A stretch of 64,000 nucleotides of DNA, taken from NCBI GenBank assembly GCA_051861445.1, contig JBHYCS010000020.1:1-64000 (forward strand). Direction: 5' to 3'. The position numbers and the translations under genes are program-made. Below the pieces are notes generated by a model. It saw nothing but the letters and a program-made list of their open reading frames with translations. It ran no database searches and had not been told where the DNA came from. Source of the DNA: Parasediminibacterium sp051861445 (GTDB lineage: Bacteria; Bacteroidota; Bacteroidia; Chitinophagales; Chitinophagaceae). The stretch's first letter is position 1; every line of letters begins with the position of its first letter. This document shows, in pieces, positions 44,931 through 54,559 of the stretch.

Positions 44931-47054
44931 TTAATTTCCATTACCAGGGGCGTACGGAAATTTGTAGTTTTTATATGTTTCAAGTGAATGTTTAGGCCGA
45001 CTATAATTTGATGGAATAGGCATTTTAGAAAATGTTTGAAAGTATAGTAAACAAGCATCTTTCCACCAAACTGCTTCTTCGTATTGAATTTGTAAAAACT
45101 GTTTTACTTGTTCAAATCGTTCTGCATCAATACTATTTTGTAGCGATAGCCATTGTTGTTGCATAGTTTTTACTTCCAATACACCTTCGTTGTATTGATG
45201 GCACATTTCTTCCCATAGGGTTCTGCCTGTTTTCATACGATGATTCCAACTTACATGATGAAACCACAACAAATATTTATCATCACAGCTATTGCTATCT
45301 TTCCATTGTGCTTGTACTAATGGTGCATATTGTGATAGTGCATTGCTTCCACTAATGGTTCTATCAAATCCAACTCCATATTCATCGGCTTTATGATAAT
45401 ACACAGGATTCCAATCGGCTCTTTCCAATGAATTTCCCCAAGGAAGTGGACCATAATGATGTCCGTTTCCCATTATGTGATGCAAACCCAATGGTGTCAT
45501 ATATTTTACCATTACTTCGTAAGAATGCATCATCATTTCAAGTATTGGTTTTCTACTGTTTTTATTTTGTGTAAATGTTTGTACAATCCATTCTTCTGCA
45601 ATATTTTCTGCTGTTAATTCATGATTCCAAGCCAATCTGCCAAAGGCATACCAATTGGCTTGTGCAAAAGGATGTCCACACCAATTGATATCGTTGCCAA
45701 TATTGGCAACGCCAGCAATACCATTAATTGTATGATTGTTAATAGTACCTTGTATAATCTTATCAATCGTTGTTCCTTTGCCATTAGTATACGTATCAGT
45801 AGATAAAATTTCTTTAAACATAGGTGCTTGATATACTAGGTGTGTGGCTTGACCAAGATATTCTTGAGTTAGTTGAAACTCCATCATTAAAGGTGTTTTA
45901 GGCATGGCACCAAAAAGTGGATGAAATGGTTCTCTTGGTTGAAAATCGATTGGTCCATTTTTTACTTGAACCAACACGTTTTTATGAAATTTTCCATCTA
46001 ATGGCGTAAACTCGTTATAAGCTTGTTTAAAGCGATCTTCAGCTGTTTCATGGCTATATACAAATGCACGCCACATAATAATACCACCAAATTTTGCTAC
46101 TGCATTTGCCAACATATTTGCTCCATCTACATGGGTTCTATTGTAATTTTGTGGACCCGGCTGACCTTCACTATTTGCTTTAACCAAAAAGCCACCAAAA
46201 TCTGGAATTAAGTCGTAAATTTCTTTTGCTTTATTATTCCACCAATTTCGAACATTTTCGTTTAAAGGGTCTGCAGTTGCTAAGCCACCAATTTCAATAG
46301 GAGCAGAGAATCTTGCAGTTAGGTACACTTTTATTCCATAAGGTCTAAACACATCAGCTAATGCTTTTACTTTTATCAAATAATCTTTTGTAAGTACAAT
46401 AGCATTTGCATTTACATTGGTTAAAACAGTGCCATTTATTCCAATAGAAGCATTTGCTCTTGCATAATCAATGTAGCGTTGGTCGATATAATTGGGTAAT
46501 GTATGCCAATTGAAAATGGAAATACCTGAATAGCCTCGTTCTACATACCTATTTAAGTTATCCCAATGGTTTAAAATGCGTAAGTTATTGGAAGGATTGC
46601 TAACAATATGAAGCAACTCTATTGATTGTTCTGTTTGTAATAATCGTAAAAAGTGAAACGTTGCGTAGAGTAAACCAATGTTCGATTTTGATTGAATAAG
46701 TATTTGTTTTTTGAAAATATTTTTTTGTGTAACAATGCTAAACCCCTCTTGTGTATTGAGTTTTGTTGATTGTTGTATGGTAGAGAATACAATGTCGGCC
46801 TTTGAAATATTGTTTGTAAACTGAATTTTTTTATGCAATAATCCACCTAATCCTTTTGTTAACTCTTGTTGAATTATGGTATGTGTTGCTGTATTGTTTT
46901 CGAGATAAATCAAGTTTATTTGTTGTGAATACTGTTGAAGTAGGTTTTTGTTCTGAATGGTTTTGTATCGTAACCATAAATCATAGCCATTTTCGGCAAA
47001 TGTGTTTTGACTAATGCAAATAATTATAGATAAAAAAAGAATGATTTTTTTCAT
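44931..47054 (-). CDS. GH67 alpha-glucuronidase
   Basis: This 707-residue exported enzyme (signal peptide to about residue 20, ending TFA) removes 4-O-methylglucuronic acid from the non-reducing end of xylo-oligosaccharides. The catalytic acid Glu296 (KANSEGQPGPQ), Asp370 (NGPIDFQPREP) and Glu398 (EFQLTQEYLG) match the 292/365/393 pattern of the Cellvibrio enzyme in spacing. All GH67 domains are present at normal length. It lies 6 bp after a LacI gene and heads the enzyme part of the minus-strand operon, showing that glucuronoxylan is the target polymer. Confidence 0.95.
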   Translation of the reverse strand: MKKIILFLSIIICISQNTFAENGYDLWLRYKTIQNKNLLQQYSQQINLIYLENNTATHTIIQQELTKGLGGLLHKKIQFTNNISKADIVFSTIQQSTKLNTQEGFSIVTQKNIFKKQILIQSKSNIGLLYATFHFLRLLQTEQSIELLHIVSNPSNNLRILNHWDNLNRYVERGYSGISIFNWHTLPNYIDQRYIDYARANASIGINGTVLTNVNANAIVLTKDYLIKVKALADVFRPYGIKVYLTARFSAPIEIGGLATADPLNENVRNWWNNKAKEIYDLIPDFGGFLVKANSEGQPGPQNYNRTHVDGANMLANAVAKFGGIIMWRAFVYSHETAEDRFKQAYNEFTPLDGKFHKNVLVQVKNGPIDFQPREPFHPLFGAMPKTPLMMEFQLTQEYLGQATHLVYQAPMFKEILSTDTYTNGKGTTIDKIIQGTINNHTINGIAGVANIGNDINWCGHPFAQANWYAFGRLAWNHELTAENIAEEWIVQTFTQNKNSRKPILEMMMHSYEVMVKYMTPLGLHHIMGNGHHYGPLPWGNSLERADWNPVYYHKADEYGVGFDRTISGSNALSQYAPLVQAQWKDSNSCDDKYLLWFHHVSWNHRMKTGRTLWEEMCHQYNEGVLEVKTMQQQWLSLQNSIDAERFEQVKQFLQIQYEEAVWWKDACLLYFQTFSKMPIPSNYSRPKHSLETYKNYKFPYAPGNGN

Positions 47055-47060
47055 ACGATA

Positions 47061-48086
47061 TTATTTTTTTAACGAAGAATTTCTAACAATTAATTCTGAA
47101 CGAATCACAATGGTTTGTGTATGCTGAATGTTAGAAATTCCTTTTAAATGGTTTACTAAATTAATGGCGGCTATTTCGCCCATATCTGTACCTGGATAAT
47201 GAATGGTGGTTAACTGCGGTTCTACAATTTTGCTAATAGAATCGTTGTTAAACCCAACAATGGCGATGTCTTCAGGAATTTTTACCCCAAACTCTTTTAA
47301 GGTTTGCATGCATACAGCGGCAGAAAAATCGTTTGTTATAAAAGCTCCATCAGGAAGTGGATTCATTTGTACTATTTCTTTTGCAGCTTCTACACCACAT
47401 TGCTCACTTAAATCTTTTATCAGAATCAAGCTTTTATCCAATGGAATATTGTTATCAAACAGTGCATCTACATAGCCTTTATACCTTTGTGCGTAAACAT
47501 TTCTTTTTTGATTTGCAGTAACCAAAACAATTTTTTTGCAACCCTGTTCTATCAAATGCTGTGTAGCCTGATAACCGCATTTATAATTATCAATAATTAC
47601 TTTTGTGTAATCGTGTTTTTCTTCAACACGGTCAAAAAATATAATTGGAATAGCTCTATCTTCAAATTGTTTAAAATGTTCAAGATTTTTGGTGTTGAAA
47701 GAAAGTGAAGCAATAATTCCATCTACTCTTTTATGAAATAAGTTGTTAGCGTTTGCAACTTCTTTTTCATAGTTTTCAGAAGAGTGAGCAATAATAATAT
47801 CGTAATTGGCTTCTGTGGTAACCTTTTCAATGCCAGCAAGAACCGATGTAATGAAGTTACTGTTTAATTCATGAACCATTACACCAATAGTATTGGTTTT
47901 TTGCTTGCGTAAATTGCTTGCGAAATTGTTGTGTCTATAGCCTAATTCTTTGGCGGCATCTTTTATTTTCTTACGGGTATTTTTATTTATTGCAGGATGA
48001 TCTTGCAAGCCACGGCTTACTGTTGCCGATGAAATATCTAGCTTTTGAGCGATGTCGTAAATAGTAACTTCTTTCTTTTGTTTCAT
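47061..48086 (-). CDS. LacI-family transcriptional regulator (copy A)
   Basis: This 341-residue repressor-type protein has an N-terminal helix-turn-helix (TIYDIAQKLDISSATVSRGLQDHP) with the hinge region to about residue 60. A periplasmic-binding-protein-like ligand domain (about 62-335, starting NTIGVMVHELNSNFITSVLAGIE) follows. It is a close paralogue of the next gene, with matching blocks throughout. An operator-like site lies 9-24 bp upstream of its start codon. It is 6 bp before GH67 and so co-transcribed with the xylan enzymes it probably controls. The inducer is likely a xylo-oligosaccharide or uronate product. Confidence 0.93.
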   Translation of the reverse strand: MKQKKEVTIYDIAQKLDISSATVSRGLQDHPAINKNTRKKIKDAAKELGYRHNNFASNLRKQKTNTIGVMVHELNSNFITSVLAGIEKVTTEANYDIIIAHSSENYEKEVANANNLFHKRVDGIIASLSFNTKNLEHFKQFEDRAIPIIFFDRVEEKHDYTKVIIDNYKCGYQATQHLIEQGCKKIVLVTANQKRNVYAQRYKGYVDALFDNNIPLDKSLILIKDLSEQCGVEAAKEIVQMNPLPDGAFITNDFSAAVCMQTLKEFGVKIPEDIAIVGFNNDSISKIVEPQLTTIHYPGTDMGEIAAINLVNHLKGISNIQHTQTIVIRSELIVRNSSLKK

Positions 48087-48094
48087 CTCTTTTT

Positions 48095-48110
48095 TTGCAA
48101 TCGGTTGCGT
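48095..48110. promoter_or_regulatory. LacI-type operator, copy 1
   Basis: TTGCAATCGGTTGCGT lies in the 46-bp gap between the two LacI genes, just upstream of LacI copy A. It matches 14 of 16 positions of the palindrome at 49212-49227. It would control copy A together with GH67 and the downstream operon. Confidence 0.55.
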
Positions 48111-48132
48111 AAAAATCGCAAAAAAAAGTGAA

Positions 48133-49167
48133 TTACAAATTTTTCTTTTTAAGTGAAGATTCTCTAATTATTAAATCTGATCTTAAAAGGATGGTATTGG
48201 TGTGCTTAATATTTGTAATGCCATTTAAATGATTAATAAGGTTGTTTACAGCTAATTCTCCTACTGCATAGCCAGGATAATTAATGGTGGTAAGGTTGGG
48301 TTTTATTATTTTACTAATGGGGTCGTTGTTAAAGCCTGCAAATGCAATTTCATTTGGAATATCTATACCTGCTTCTAAAAGTTTAATCATACAATGAGCT
48401 GCAGAAGTGTCGTTGGCTGCAAAAACACCATCGGGTTTTTCTTTCAATCCTAATATGTATTCGCCTGCTTTTGAACCAGCTTCTTCGGTTAAGTTACTTG
48501 TATAAATTAATTTTTCTTCAATCTTTAAGTGATTGTCTTTCAGTGCTTGTTTGTAACCTTTTAACCGTTCTTCATACACATTTCTCAATGTATTTCCGCC
48601 TAAATGTAAAATACGTTTGCACCCTTGTTGTATCAAGTGTTCAGTAATAGAATAGGCGGCTTTGTAGTTGTCTATTACAATACTAATGCAGTCGTTGTGT
48701 TGAAAAGATCTGTCGAAGAAAATAATAGGAATGCCTTTGTTGATGAATTGTTCGAAATGACTAATTCCATCTGTATCAAAAGCAAGAGAAACCAATAGTC
48801 CATCTACTCGTTTGTTAAACATGGTATTGGCGTTTGCTTTTTCTTTTTCAACACTTTCAAGCGATTGGCTAATAATAAGATTGTAGTTTTCTCTGCTTGC
48901 AGCGTCTTCCATTCCTGCAAGAACCGAAGCCATAAAATAGCTATTTAATTTGGGTACAATAACGCCAATAGTATTGGTACGCTTGCTTCTTAGGCTGCTT
49001 GCAAACATGTTAGATCGATAACCTAATGCTTTGGCCGCTTCAAATATTTTCTTTTTGGTATTCTTATTAATGTTTGGATGGTCTTTTAATCCTCTGCTTA
49101 CCGTAGTGGCAGAAATGTCTAAGTACTCTGCTATATCGTAAATGGTAATCTCTTTTTCTTCAGACAT
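48133..49167 (-). CDS. LacI-family transcriptional regulator (copy B)
   Basis: ATG 49167 (MSEEKEITIYDIAEYLDIS) is preferred; the open frame to 49227 would run through the operator. The protein is about 344 residues: HTH domain (residues 5-55, DISATTVSRGLKDHP), hinge, and sugar-binding-type effector domain ending LRSDLIIRESSLKKK. It is a tandem paralogue of copy A, sharing the C-terminal block (I-RS-LI-R-SSLKK) and most of the HTH. It is divergent from susC, and the shared upstream region contains an almost perfect LacI-type palindrome. Confidence 0.93.
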   Translation of the reverse strand: MSEEKEITIYDIAEYLDISATTVSRGLKDHPNINKNTKKKIFEAAKALGYRSNMFASSLRSKRTNTIGVIVPKLNSYFMASVLAGMEDAASRENYNLIISQSLESVEKEKANANTMFNKRVDGLLVSLAFDTDGISHFEQFINKGIPIIFFDRSFQHNDCISIVIDNYKAAYSITEHLIQQGCKRILHLGGNTLRNVYEERLKGYKQALKDNHLKIEEKLIYTSNLTEEAGSKAGEYILGLKEKPDGVFAANDTSAAHCMIKLLEAGIDIPNEIAFAGFNNDPISKIIKPNLTTINYPGYAVGELAVNNLINHLNGITNIKHTNTILLRSDLIIRESSLKKKNL

Positions 49168-49465
49168 TTTTTTGTTTTTACAAAGGAAAACCGATTTTTT
49201 CAAAAAAAAAATTGCAATCGGTTGCAATTTTGAAAAACTTTCCTATATTCGATTTGTCAAACTAGCATCTGCATCCTTGCCAAAACAAAAAACGATTATT
49301 CATGCAGCCAATTAGACTATCCATCAACGCACCCAATTTCAGCGTTCCCAACCATTGTTATTTAATTATTTGGTACTCTTTTGTTGCCTTCTACCAATTA
49401 AATAGCAGCTAAAATTTAATTCCACAACACACAACATTTATTACGAATATTAACAAACAAGCCTT
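49168..49465. promoter_or_regulatory. Divergent control region between LacI copy B and susC
   Basis: This 298-bp region serves the minus-strand LacI/GH67 operon and the plus-strand SusC/SusD operon. It holds the operator at 49212-49227. A weak promoter-like pair for susC, ATTG at 49354-49357 and CTCTTTTG at 49376-49383, is too imperfect to assign firmly. I see no coding frame here. Confidence 0.5.
49212..49227. promoter_or_regulatory. LacI-type operator, copy 2
   Basis: TTGCAATCGGTTGCAA is a near-perfect 16-bp palindrome with a CG centre. It lies 45 bp upstream of the LacI copy B start, in the divergent region shared with susC. It recurs almost unchanged before LacI copy A (48095-48110). Confidence 0.6.
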
Positions 49466-52400
49466 ATGAAAATTTTTTCACACAAAAAGTTCGTCAACCA
49501 AACTTTTTTTTCATTCAATACCAATAGTGGTAACTATTTGAAACTACTGTTGGTAGCATTCTGTGTAATGGTGTATCCATTTTTAGCACTTAGTCAAGAA
49601 AAATTAAAAATTGTAGGTAGGGTTATTGCTGAAGATAATAGGGCATTGTCTTCTGTTTCGGTTTTTATTAAAGGACAAAGATCGAATGTTGTAACTGATG
49701 AAAATGGAAATTATACGATAGAAGTAGCGAAAGGGTCAACACTGGTTTTCTCTTTTATAGGATTTGAATCGAAAGAGGTAAAAGTTGAAAGTGTAACTAA
49801 CATAAATATTGTACTAACATCTGTTAAAAATGATTTAGAAACAGTAGTAGTTGTAGGTTATGGAACACAACGAAAAAAAGATGTAACAGGTGCTGTTGTT
49901 TCGGTAAGTGAAAAAGCATTGAGAGAGGTTCCTGTTGCAAACGTTCAACAAGCTTTACAAGGTAGGGCAGCTGGTTTGGAAGTACAAACTGTTGGTAATC
50001 AGCCAGGTGCAGGTACTTTAATAAGAATTAGAGGTGCAAGATCAATCACTGGTTCTAATGATCCGCTTTTTGTGGTAGATGGAATTCCATGGGAGGGAAG
50101 TTTAGCTGATTTAAATCCGAATGATATTGCTTCGATTGATATATTGAAAGATGCATCTGCAACAGCAATTTATGGAAGTCGTGGAGCCAACGGTGTAATT
50201 ATAGTTAGTACCAAAAAGGGCAAAAATGGTGAAGCTAGGGTTTCGTATAATGGCTATCATGGAATAGGTAAAGTAGCCAATCCTTATCCTGTTTTTAATG
50301 CAGCAGAATATCAAGCAATGAGAAATATTTCTCCATGGGGGCAAGGATATTTACAAGCCGAACTTGATGGAATTGCAAAAGGAACAAATACAAATTGGCA
50401 AGATTTAATGTACAATAATTCATTACGTTCTGATCATAATATTAGTGTTTCTGGTGGCTCTAATAATACCACTTACTCTATTGGTGGCAATTATTTTAAA
50501 GAAACATCTGCATTACCTGGAGAAGATTTTACCAGATATAACGTGAGAGGAACCATTGATACCAAAATTGGTTCAAGAATTAAAATTGGATTAAACACTT
50601 TAAACTCACTCAGCCTTAATGGTGGTTCTCAATTTGTTTCTGGTTCATCTATGTTTAGAAATATTGCATTAACGCCTTTAACATCGCCTTACAATGCCGA
50701 TGGAAGTTTAAATCTTTATCCTGCAGGAAATATTGATGATTTGAATGGCTCTGATAGATATACGCCTCTTTTATTAAGAAACGGTGGCGAAAATAGATGG
50801 GTTGATAGAGTTAGAAGATTAAGAACAATTAATAACTTTTATGGTGAAATAGAATTTATAAAAGGACTACGTTACCGTGTAAACTTTGGATTAAATTATG
50901 CTCAGCAACATGGGGCACAATTTAGAGGTTCTGACCAACCCAATAACCCTAGTTATTTTAGACCTGCACAAGGAAACATTGCTCGTGTTTCGAATGGAGA
51001 AACATGGGGCTATACACTCGAAAACCTAATTTATTTTGATAAAACAATAAAAAAGCACAAAATAAATTTCACAGGATTATACAGTATCCAAGAAAATCAA
51101 TCTTTCGACAATTTTGTTCAAAAAGATTCGATAACAGAAGATTTTGTACAATGGTATAATTTATCACTTTCTACACCTATTAACGGAACCAATACTTCTA
51201 TAGGTGGTGGCGAAAGTAGATGGGCATTAATCTCCTACATGGCTAGACTAAATTATAGTTTTGATGATAAATATCTTTTAACCTTAACAGGTAGAATTGA
51301 TGGGTCTTCTAGATTGGCAAAAGGAAATAATTATTTTACGTACCCTGCAATTTCAGCTGGTTGGAATATAGATAACGAATCATTTTTAAAAAATGTAAAA
51401 GAAATCAGCACATTACGTTTACGAGCTGGTTGGGGAAAAACATCTAACCAAGCAATTGCACCTTACGCATCTTTAGGGCTTGTAAGTAACAATAATGGGT
51501 TAGCAGCAGGAAATACAGGTGGAAATATTATTCGATACAATTTTGGTCCTACAATAATTACTGGTTATAACTTAGTGAACTTACCCAATCCTAATTTAAG
51601 ATGGGAATTTACAAATACGTTAAACTTAGGTATCGATTTTGGTTTTTTTAAGAATAGAATAACTGGTTCTATAGAGTATTATAATGCACAAACAGATGAT
51701 GTTTTATACAATGTTACCCTTCCTGTTACTTCTGGTGTAGCGGGTGCATTTCAAACCAATGTTGGTAAAATAGAAAACAAGGGTTTTGAGTTGTCGTTGT
51801 CATCAATCAACTACACCACTAAAGATTTTCGTTGGAGTACCGATTTTAACTTATTCTTCAATAGAAATAAAGTGCTCCGTTTAAGTAACAATATTACTCG
51901 TGATATTGGTAATCAATTACATGTTGGTTATCCATTATCAGCAATTTGGGATTATCAAAAGTTAGGTATTTGGCAAATTTCTGAAGCAGCCGAAGCGGCA
52001 AAATTTGGTGCTCGTCCAGGTCAAATCAAATTGTTAGATTATGGTGGTGCAGCTGATGGTAAGCCAGATGGAATCATTAATACAGCAGATCAACATATTA
52101 TTGGTAATGGTGATGCAAGTATTCAAGGTGGTATGACTCAAAGAATAACCTACAAGAATTTTGATTTTTCAACGGTGTTTTATGCACGTTTTGGTGGTAC
52201 ATTAATTAGTCAAGTTCATCAACCAAATGCTGCGTTTTTAACAATTATGGATGGTAGAAGAAATAGTTTAAAAGTAGATTATTGGACTCCTACAAATCCA
52301 ACCAACTGGTTTCCAATGCCACAATCTGTAATTAGTCCACAAAGTACAGCATGGTCAACGCTTGGTTATTACGATGCATCATTCTTAAAAATTAGAAGTA

Positions 52401-52666
52401 TTAATCTAGGCTACAATTTACCTGCAAGTATATTGAAGAAAATGAAAATTCAAAATGCAAGGGTATATGCTACTATAGATAACGTTGCTATTCTGTTTTC
52501 ACCTTATTACAACCAAACTGGTATCGATCCTGAAGGAACAGGTCAAGGAAACCAAGGTGTTTCAAATCCTGGTAATATCAGAGGTGGTGGAAATGGTGCA
52601 GTTACTATTGGTTTAGCTACACCACAAAGACGCACTTTCACTTTTGGAGCAAACATTACTTTATAA
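49466..52666 (+). CDS. SusC/RagA family TonB-dependent outer-membrane transporter
   Basis: This 1066-residue protein has a long N-terminus with a signal segment (about residues 25-44, ending ALSQ). A carboxypeptidase-regulatory-like domain (about 47-125), a TonB-box region ETVVVVGYG, a plug domain (RAAGLEVQ... VVDGIPW... DASATAIYGSRGANGVIIVSTKKG) and a 22-strand barrel ending RRTFTFGANITL follow. It forms the import channel with SusD encoded 64 bp downstream. The locus context makes xylo-oligosaccharides the likely cargo. It is first in the plus-strand xylan operon. Confidence 0.95.
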   Translation: MKIFSHKKFVNQTFFSFNTNSGNYLKLLLVAFCVMVYPFLALSQEKLKIVGRVIAEDNRALSSVSVFIKGQRSNVVTDENGNYTIEVAKGSTLVFSFIGFESKEVKVESVTNINIVLTSVKNDLETVVVVGYGTQRKKDVTGAVVSVSEKALREVPVANVQQALQGRAAGLEVQTVGNQPGAGTLIRIRGARSITGSNDPLFVVDGIPWEGSLADLNPNDIASIDILKDASATAIYGSRGANGVIIVSTKKGKNGEARVSYNGYHGIGKVANPYPVFNAAEYQAMRNISPWGQGYLQAELDGIAKGTNTNWQDLMYNNSLRSDHNISVSGGSNNTTYSIGGNYFKETSALPGEDFTRYNVRGTIDTKIGSRIKIGLNTLNSLSLNGGSQFVSGSSMFRNIALTPLTSPYNADGSLNLYPAGNIDDLNGSDRYTPLLLRNGGENRWVDRVRRLRTINNFYGEIEFIKGLRYRVNFGLNYAQQHGAQFRGSDQPNNPSYFRPAQGNIARVSNGETWGYTLENLIYFDKTIKKHKINFTGLYSIQENQSFDNFVQKDSITEDFVQWYNLSLSTPINGTNTSIGGGESRWALISYMARLNYSFDDKYLLTLTGRIDGSSRLAKGNNYFTYPAISAGWNIDNESFLKNVKEISTLRLRAGWGKTSNQAIAPYASLGLVSNNNGLAAGNTGGNIIRYNFGPTIITGYNLVNLPNPNLRWEFTNTLNLGIDFGFFKNRITGSIEYYNAQTDDVLYNVTLPVTSGVAGAFQTNVGKIENKGFELSLSSINYTTKDFRWSTDFNLFFNRNKVLRLSNNITRDIGNQLHVGYPLSAIWDYQKLGIWQISEAAEAAKFGARPGQIKLLDYGGAADGKPDGIINTADQHIIGNGDASIQGGMTQRITYKNFDFSTVFYARFGGTLISQVHQPNAAFLTIMDGRRNSLKVDYWTPTNPTNWFPMPQSVISPQSTAWSTLGYYDASFLKIRSINLGYNLPASILKKMKIQNARVYATIDNVAILFSPYYNQTGIDPEGTGQGNQGVSNPGNIRGGGNGAVTIGLATPQRRTFTFGANITL

Positions 52667-52729
52667 AAATGATGGATATAGAAGATTAAAACATTCTAAT
52701 TCAACTCGTAAAATTTAAAATAATAAAAA

Positions 52730-54541
52730 ATGAAAAATAAATTTATTATAACAACACTTTTGGCAAGTATTATACTTGTGAATTCGTGTTCCAAAAAATT
52801 GGAAGAAAACCCTTACACAGTATTTACAGCAGACTTTTTTAAAACAACTTCTGGTTTTCAATCTGGTATTGTTGCTTTATATTCTGGATTACGTTTTATA
52901 TACGGGCCAGAAGGTGCTGTTGCATTGAGTAGTGTAGGTACCGATGAATGGACTTATGCTGAACAACCAAGAAACGGAGCAGGTGGTACACAAGATTTCT
53001 TAGCTATGGGGCAATACACTTTAGACAATGGCAATGGCTCAATTTTAACCCCATGGAATAGAAGTTTTAACAACATTAATATTGCCAATGGATTGGTAGA
53101 ATTTGCTCCAGAAGTACCCATTTCAGATGCTGAAAGAAATAGATTTTTAGCAGAAGTACGCTGTTTAAGGGCTTACTATTACTTAAATTTAGTACAATAT
53201 TTTGGAGCTGTACCAGTAGATTTAGGCAGTGGCGAATTAAAATTTAATCGTAATCCGTTTCAGGGCTTCAACAGACTACCTGTTGATCAATTATTCGTAA
53301 AAAATTATCAAGTAATTATCGACGATTTAATTTTTGCAACACAAAACTTACCAGATACAAGACCAACAAATGCATTTAGATTATCTAAATCTGCAGCCTT
53401 TCATTTATTAGCAAAAGCATATATCCACAGGGCTTATTCAACAGCCAAGCAACCAACCGATTTTCAAAATGCATTTACGGCTGCAACAGAACTATTGAAT
53501 AATCAAACCAAGTATGGTGTTGCATTACAACAAGATTTTGCTAGAGTTCATGCTCCAGGAAATGATTACAATTCTGAAATTTTATTTTCAGCAGAAAGAA
53601 TACCTGGCAATTTTGGAGCAAATGAAGTAGGAACGGAAAATAGTATTGGTGGTGGCAAAGGGGTAGATGCAGCAAATGATTTTTGTGGTGATTACACGGC
53701 TGTTAGAGCTCCATTAAATTCTTCTGCAACACAACCTGTAGGTACTAGAACAGTATTATATGGACGACCTATTAGGAGATTTTGCCCCACACCTTGGTTA
53801 TACAATGTTGCATTTGCAGATAAAGTGAATGATAGTAGATATGAAGGCTCTTTTAGAACAACATATATAGCATCTGTAACTGGTGGTGGTTTTACAGCAA
53901 ATGTAGATACCGCTTTTATAATGGCACTTACCAATAGAATTGCAGATTCATTAAATGGTGTATTGCCAGTAGGCCCAAGATTAAAACCTTATCGTGTAAT
54001 TGCACCAAGAGAATTTTATTTTATTGGTGGTACAGTAGATGCAGCAGTTACAAGAAATATGTATCCAAGTTTAAGTAAGTATGAAGATCCGAATAAGCTA
54101 GATCCCAATTTTACGGGTTCTCGTCCTTTTCCTATATGTAAATTAAGTGAAACTTATTTGTTAGCTGCTGAAGCTGCTATTAACATTGGTAGAGGGGCAG
54201 ATGCAGTAACGTATATCAATGTTTTGAAACAAAGAGCTGCGTTTAGACAAGGCTTATCTACTGCTGAAATTACTGCAAGATTTAACAATATACGAGTAGT
54301 TTCTGCTGCCGATGTAACACTCGATTTTATTTTAGACGAAAGAACAAGAGAGCTATGTGGAGAATCGAATCGTTGGCCTGATTTAGCTGTTAGAGGTAAA
54401 TTGATTGAAAGAGTTCGTTTGTACAATACGGATGGAGCTTCTCGAATTCAACCTTTTCATGCATTAAGACCAATTCCATTAAGTCAATTGAACAATACCA
54501 ACGATCCTGACAAAGCAAAATATCAAAATCCAGGTTATTAA
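52730..54541 (+). CDS. SusD/RagB family glycan-binding lipoprotein
   Basis: This 603-residue surface lipoprotein (signal MKNKFIITTLLASIILVNSC, Cys20) has the SusD pattern. The N-terminal half carries TPR-type helices (RNRFLAEVRCLRAYYYLNLVQYFGAVPV). The C-terminal RagB/SusD motif LDFILDERTRELCGESNRWPDLAVRGKL is also present, and the protein ends in KYQNPGY as usual. Acidic residues soon after the Cys (SKKLEENP) suit export to the surface. It caps the SusC channel and captures oligosaccharides. Confidence 0.94.
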   Translation: MKNKFIITTLLASIILVNSCSKKLEENPYTVFTADFFKTTSGFQSGIVALYSGLRFIYGPEGAVALSSVGTDEWTYAEQPRNGAGGTQDFLAMGQYTLDNGNGSILTPWNRSFNNINIANGLVEFAPEVPISDAERNRFLAEVRCLRAYYYLNLVQYFGAVPVDLGSGELKFNRNPFQGFNRLPVDQLFVKNYQVIIDDLIFATQNLPDTRPTNAFRLSKSAAFHLLAKAYIHRAYSTAKQPTDFQNAFTAATELLNNQTKYGVALQQDFARVHAPGNDYNSEILFSAERIPGNFGANEVGTENSIGGGKGVDAANDFCGDYTAVRAPLNSSATQPVGTRTVLYGRPIRRFCPTPWLYNVAFADKVNDSRYEGSFRTTYIASVTGGGFTANVDTAFIMALTNRIADSLNGVLPVGPRLKPYRVIAPREFYFIGGTVDAAVTRNMYPSLSKYEDPNKLDPNFTGSRPFPICKLSETYLLAAEAAINIGRGADAVTYINVLKQRAAFRQGLSTAEITARFNNIRVVSAADVTLDFILDERTRELCGESNRWPDLAVRGKLIERVRLYNTDGASRIQPFHALRPIPLSQLNNTNDPDKAKYQNPGY

Positions 54542-54559
54542 TTTAATAAAATTAAGTAT

